From: Mogibacterium sp.
Lineage (GTDB): Bacteria > Bacillota_A > Clostridia > Peptostreptococcales > Anaerovoracaceae
Assembly (NCBI GenBank): GCA_017469325.1
Contig: JAFUGO010000041.1
Location: forward strand, 1 to 8,803
DNA: 8,803 nucleotides
Direction of reading: 5' to 3'
Shown: in pieces, positions 6,388 to 8,803 of the stretch
How positions within the stretch are numbered: position 1 is the first letter of the stretch
How the letters are laid out: each line of letters starts with the position of its first letter
The notes under the pieces: model-generated
Told to the model about the DNA's origin: nothing
The model's input: the letters and a program-made list of their open reading frames with translations, nothing else
The model's database searches: none
Translations under genes and position numbers: made by a program

Positions 6388-7342
6388 ATTTCCTCTTGGC
6401 CAGTCTGGCCGTACCGACTGCGTTGTCGCTGCTCAGTACCGGATCTCCGAAAATGATATCCGGATCCCCTTCTTTTCTTAAGCATTCGGTCAGCGCGCGT
6501 ACCGTTCTGCTGGATGCGACTCCGCCTGCCATGCAGACTTTGTTTATATCGTATTTTCCGGCAAGATCTGCGGCGGAATAATAAAGAAGCTTAGCTGTAT
6601 TTACGAAGAGCTCAGCCGCGGCTTCCGCAGTATTGCCGCCGTCATATCTCATCAGACAGGTCTCTGCTCCAGACAGATTGAACCATCCGTCATTGATCTT
6701 TATGCGCGGAAGTATCGTGTTTTTCCTTTTGAGTGCGTCCCTGAAAGTCTCCTTTTCGAGAACTTCATATGCCATACTGTCAAGAAAAGGACCTGACGGG
6801 AACGGCAGTCCGGATGCGACTCCGAAGCGGTCTATCAGCTGGCCGACCGCGATATCTTTGGTGCCTCCGACTATCTCCATGCTGTAGCCGTCTTCATCAG
6901 CCTCACAAAGAAGGAATTCCGTCGTGCCGCCGCTCAGGTGCATAAACAGTACTCTTTCACCGGTATCCTCCGGAAGAACGGCAGCGGCATGACCCTCCTG
7001 ATGTGAGAACCTGAAGACCGGAAGCTTCATCGCTGCTCCGAGCGATACCGCGAGATTGGTTCCGGCCATGAAGCAAGGCATGTACGAGCCCTCCTGCCTT
7101 CTCGGCTTGTCCGACACTCCTATCGCTTTTATATCTGCGGGATCCGTCTCTTTGAAGATCTCCTCAAGATAAAGAGGGAGACGTCCGGAGTGTCTGAAAA
7201 AAGCCTCGGACTGTCTGAGTCCGCGGCTTCCCTGAGGCACTTCAAGAAGAACCGCCTTCTGTATCTTCACATTACCGTCCTGACCTATGACGGCTACGGA
7301 AGTCCTGTAATTCGATGTGTCTATACCGAGGTAAGATCCCAT
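6356..7342 (-). CDS. Kae1/TsaD-like ASKHA-fold protein (TsaD paralogue)
   Basis: A 328-residue member of the Kae1/TsaD/YgjD superfamily, long annotated as 'O-sialoglycoprotein endopeptidase', an activity not upheld for the family. True TsaD makes N6-threonylcarbamoyladenosine on tRNA. Conserved here: YLGIDTSNY (4-12), the metal-binding HQEGH (H114, H118), the phosphate loop LSGGTTE (136-142), the glycine-rich SGLPFPSGP (177-185), MAGGVASS (271-278) and D306 in SSDNAVG. Differences: the TsaD GPGL..LLVG segment is replaced by SDKPRRQEGSYMPCFMAG (77-94), and FSGLKTAV by FNLSGAETCL (221-230). I therefore read it as a paralogue of unproven function rather than the cell's TsaD. From memory, similar proteins sit between nusB and xseA in many clostridia. 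It starts 5 bases after the nusB stop with no good Shine-Dalgarno sequence, so translation is probably coupled to nusB, and its end overlaps xseA by 32 bases. Confidence 0.88.
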   Translation of the reverse strand: MGSYLGIDTSNYRTSVAVIGQDGNVKIQKAVLLEVPQGSRGLRQSEAFFRHSGRLPLYLEEIFKETDPADIKAIGVSDKPRRQEGSYMPCFMAGTNLAVSLGAAMKLPVFRFSHQEGHAAAVLPEDTGERVLFMHLSGGTTEFLLCEADEDGYSMEIVGGTKDIAVGQLIDRFGVASGLPFPSGPFLDSMAYEVLEKETFRDALKRKNTILPRIKINDGWFNLSGAETCLMRYDGGNTAEAAAELFVNTAKLLYYSAADLAGKYDINKVCMAGGVASSRTVRALTECLRKEGDPDIIFGDPVLSSDNAVGTARLAKRKYETRNSNTGK

Positions 7343-7347
7343 GTTTT

Positions 7348-7740
7348 TCAGATCTGCTTTGAGATCTTTCCGAGAACGGAGTTGATGAAGGCGTAGGACC
7401 TTTCATCTCCGTACTTCTTTGCTAGATTGACAGCCTCGTTTATTGAGACACTTACAGGTATGCTTTCGACATAGAGCATCTCTGCAACAGCTGTCCTGAG
7501 TATGGCAAGATCTGTCTTCGCGATCCTGTCGAGCGTCCAGTTATCGAGATGCTCAGTGATGAGCGCGTCTATCTCTTCGTGGTGATCCTGAACGGCGTTG
7601 AGCGTCTCTGCTGCCTGGCTTTTGCCGGCTGCTTTTACGCTTTCTTCCACGATGCTGAGATCCTCAACATTGAAATCCCCTGTCATATCCATCTGATATA
7701 CAAGCTGCATCGTTTTTTCTCTGATGGTTTCTCTTTTCAA
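7348..7740 (-). CDS. nusB: Transcription antitermination factor NusB
   Basis: NusB binds boxA RNA with NusE (S10) and supports processive transcription of ribosomal RNA operons. The 130 residues are all-helical and of normal length. Typical elements: REKTMQLVYQMDMTGDF near the N-terminus, the middle helix DALITEHLDNWTLDRIAKTDLAILRTAVAEML, and the C-terminal signature SVSINEAVNLAKKYGDERSYAFINSVLGKI. The start is TTG (7740-7738), read as methionine: AAGGAG lies 5 bases before it and KRETIREKTMQLVYQ follows as in relatives; the next ATG would cut into the first helix. The gene follows the Asp23-like gene by 29 bases and precedes the Kae1-like gene by 5. Confidence 0.97.
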   Translation of the reverse strand: MKRETIREKTMQLVYQMDMTGDFNVEDLSIVEESVKAAGKSQAAETLNAVQDHHEEIDALITEHLDNWTLDRIAKTDLAILRTAVAEMLYVESIPVSVSINEAVNLAKKYGDERSYAFINSVLGKISKQI

Positions 7741-7745
7741 TACGT

Positions 7746-7751
7746 CTCCTT
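7746..7751 (-). promoter_or_regulatory. Strong ribosome binding site supporting the nusB TTG start
   Basis: AAGGAG on the minus strand, 5 bases before TTG at 7740. Three bases before it lies a small inverted repeat (GACTG at 7765-7769 and CAGTC at 7754-7758 on the plus strand, six-base loop). The strong site and rare initiation codon together fix the start. Confidence 0.8.
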
Positions 7752-7769
7752 GCCAGTCCGTAAAGACTG

Positions 7770-8093
7770 TTATTCTTCTTTCTTATCGATTCCTTCAACT
7801 ATAATGTTTATTGCTTTTACATGAAGATCGGTGGAATCTTCTATGTCTTTTTTAACTTTGCTCTGTATGTCGTAACAAAGCTGAGGTATGTTGACTCCGA
7901 AATATACGATGATGCCGCAGTTAATGGTCAGACCGTCGTCATCCACGTTTATATGTATCCCGGTGTCCGAGACATCCCTTCCCATCGCCTTCTGGAGAGT
8001 TCCCTGGAATCCTATGTCAGGGAATCTGCTTACGGAGTCGAATGAGAATATGTCCTTCTCTATGATACCGTAAAGATCGAGCTCATCATTCAT
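7770..8093 (-). CDS. Asp23/Gls24 family envelope stress protein
   Basis: A 107-residue Asp23/Gls24-domain protein (DUF322 type). Founding members are alkaline-shock or general-stress proteins linked to the cell envelope in Gram-positive bacteria; small single-domain versions upstream of nusB are widespread and their exact role is not settled. The domain runs from about residue 10 to 100: GIIEKDIFSFDSVSRFPDIGFQG, GRDVSDTGIHINVDDDGLTINCGIIVYFGVNIPQLCYDIQSKVKKDIEDSTDLHVKAINIIVEGI, with the alternating beta-strand and helix pattern and the V-A/K-I-N-I-x-V-x-G-I ending seen in the family. No signal peptide or membrane segment is visible. ATG at 8093 is chosen over a TTG at 8114 and an ATG at 8102 because AGAGGA lies 8 bases before it; this gives an 8-base overlap with the upstream CBS-protein gene. 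Confidence 0.9.
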   Translation of the reverse strand: MNDELDLYGIIEKDIFSFDSVSRFPDIGFQGTLQKAMGRDVSDTGIHINVDDDGLTINCGIIVYFGVNIPQLCYDIQSKVKKDIEDSTDLHVKAINIIVEGIDKKEE

Positions 8094-8803
8094 CGCTTTC
8101 ATCCTCTCTTTCAACGATATCGATGCGGATCTTTTCGATACGGCGATCCTTTACGGAGAGTATCGTGAAGTCGTAATCACCGTAAGGAACAGCCTGGTAT
8201 TTGACATTTTCGCGAGGTATCTCGCCGATAAGGTCGATGATAAAGCCTCCGATGGTCTCGCTGGTCTCCGATTCGAGCTCGACACCGGTCTCTTCCTCGA
8301 GATCGTCGAGATAAACATTTCCATCAACGATAAATGTAGTATCGTTAACTTTCTCGATTATACGGTCTTCCTCGTCGAATTCGTCGTCGATATCGCCTAC
8401 GATCTGTTCGATGATGTCTTCGACAGACACGATACCGCTGAATCCGCCGTATTCATCGATAAGTATGGCGAGATGCTGTTTCTCTATCTGAAGTTCTCTG
8501 AACAGAGAATCTATATTCTTGGTCTCAGGTACAAAATACGCAGGTCTCAGAAGTTTTCTGATGTCTACGTTGTCAAAGCCCTTCTTTGTAGCGTTGTACA
8601 GATAGTCCTTGATATGGAGTATGCCCTGGATGTTGTCCGGATCGCCCTTGTATACCGGGATCCTTGAGTGAGTCAGCTCCATGAGCTCCTCAAAGTACTC
8701 GCTCCTGTCGTCATCGAGGTCGAACATGAATACGTCGGTACGCGGAGTCATGATCTCATAGGCGAGCAGGTCGTCGAACTCGAAGATCGAGTCGATCATC
8801 TTG
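8086..8803 (-). CDS. CBS-domain/CorC_HlyC protein (hemolysin-C/CNNM family), 5' end missing
   Basis: The C-terminal part of a CorC/HlyC/TlyC protein. Full-length members usually carry an N-terminal CNNM (DUF21) membrane domain and are linked to Mg2+/Co2+ transport or resistance. Numbering from the methionine codon at 8799, the fragment has the CBS pair (about 17-138), including EIMTPRTDVFMF (15-26) and LAILIDEYGGFSGIVSVEDIIEQIVGDIDDE (110-140), followed by a CorC_HlyC domain (about 148-230) that ends with TILSVKDRRIEKIRIDIVE. That methionine is internal: the frame stays open to the window edge, and in relatives MIDSIFEFDD follows the membrane domain directly, so the true start lies beyond 8803. 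Whether the membrane domain is present cannot be seen. The 3' end overlaps the Asp23-like gene by 8 bases. The 'hemolysin' name is historical. Confidence 0.93.
   Translation of the reverse strand, partial: KMIDSIFEFDDLLAYEIMTPRTDVFMFDLDDDRSEYFEELMELTHSRIPVYKGDPDNIQGILHIKDYLYNATKKGFDNVDIRKLLRPAYFVPETKNIDSLFRELQIEKQHLAILIDEYGGFSGIVSVEDIIEQIVGDIDDEFDEEDRIIEKVNDTTFIVDGNVYLDDLEEETGVELESETSETIGGFIIDLIGEIPRENVKYQAVPYGDYDFTILSVKDRRIEKIRIDIVEREDESDE
8102..8107 (-). promoter_or_regulatory. Ribosome binding site that fixes the Asp23-like gene start
   Basis: AGAGGA on the minus strand, inside the CBS-protein gene, 8 bases before the ATG at 8093. It overlaps the alternative ATG at 8102, which makes that earlier start unlikely. 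Confidence 0.7.

Noticed and set aside
5584..6456. A 290-codon open frame on the plus strand opposite xseA
   Set aside because: The product is low in family-like patterns, has many cysteine, histidine and tyrosine residues typical of an antisense shadow, and spans the xseA/Kae1-like junction.
3348..8803. A possible hemolysin locus, since both a TlyA- and a TlyC/HlyC-family protein are present
   Set aside because: The names are historical. TlyA here has the intact rRNA methyltransferase tetrad and the other protein is a CBS/CorC_HlyC protein; no toxin or secretion genes accompany them.

Overview
This window is a chromosomal housekeeping segment, most likely from an anaerobic Bacillota of class Clostridia. 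The protein families, the strong AAGGAG-type ribosome binding sites, the mid-range GC content and the order Asp23 - nusB - Kae1-like - xseA - xseB - ispA - tlyA all point there; I cannot name a genus. All ten genes lie on the minus strand, so transcription runs from base 8803 towards base 1. I see no mobile element, CRISPR array, tRNA or rRNA.

Layout in transcription order: the C-terminal part of a CBS/CorC_HlyC membrane-associated protein (runs off the right edge); an Asp23/Gls24-family protein; nusB; a Kae1/TsaD paralogue with an altered N-terminal-lobe motif; xseA and xseB (exonuclease VII large and small subunits); ispA (short-chain polyprenyl diphosphate synthase); and tlyA (ribosomal RNA 2'-O-methyltransferase). 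These eight genes are separated by at most 29 bases or overlap (by 8, 32 and 14 bases), and look like one operon with translational coupling. After tlyA comes a 59-base AT-rich gap with a perfect 21-base palindrome, then a class I/II aminotransferase with strongly biased codon use. A further 116-base gap holds a G/C-rich hairpin, and then mutS begins and runs off the left edge just after its Walker A motif.

The genes serve separate core functions: transcription antitermination (NusB), rRNA modification (TlyA), isoprenoid chain synthesis (IspA), DNA processing and repair (exonuclease VII, MutS), envelope-linked proteins (CBS protein, Asp23-like) and amino-acid metabolism (the aminotransferase). 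They do not form a single new pathway, and I found no convincing undescribed multi-gene system. The points most worth a second look are the Kae1-like paralogue, the aminotransferase insertion with its distinct codon bias and flanking palindrome, and the absence of dxs from its common position between ispA and tlyA.
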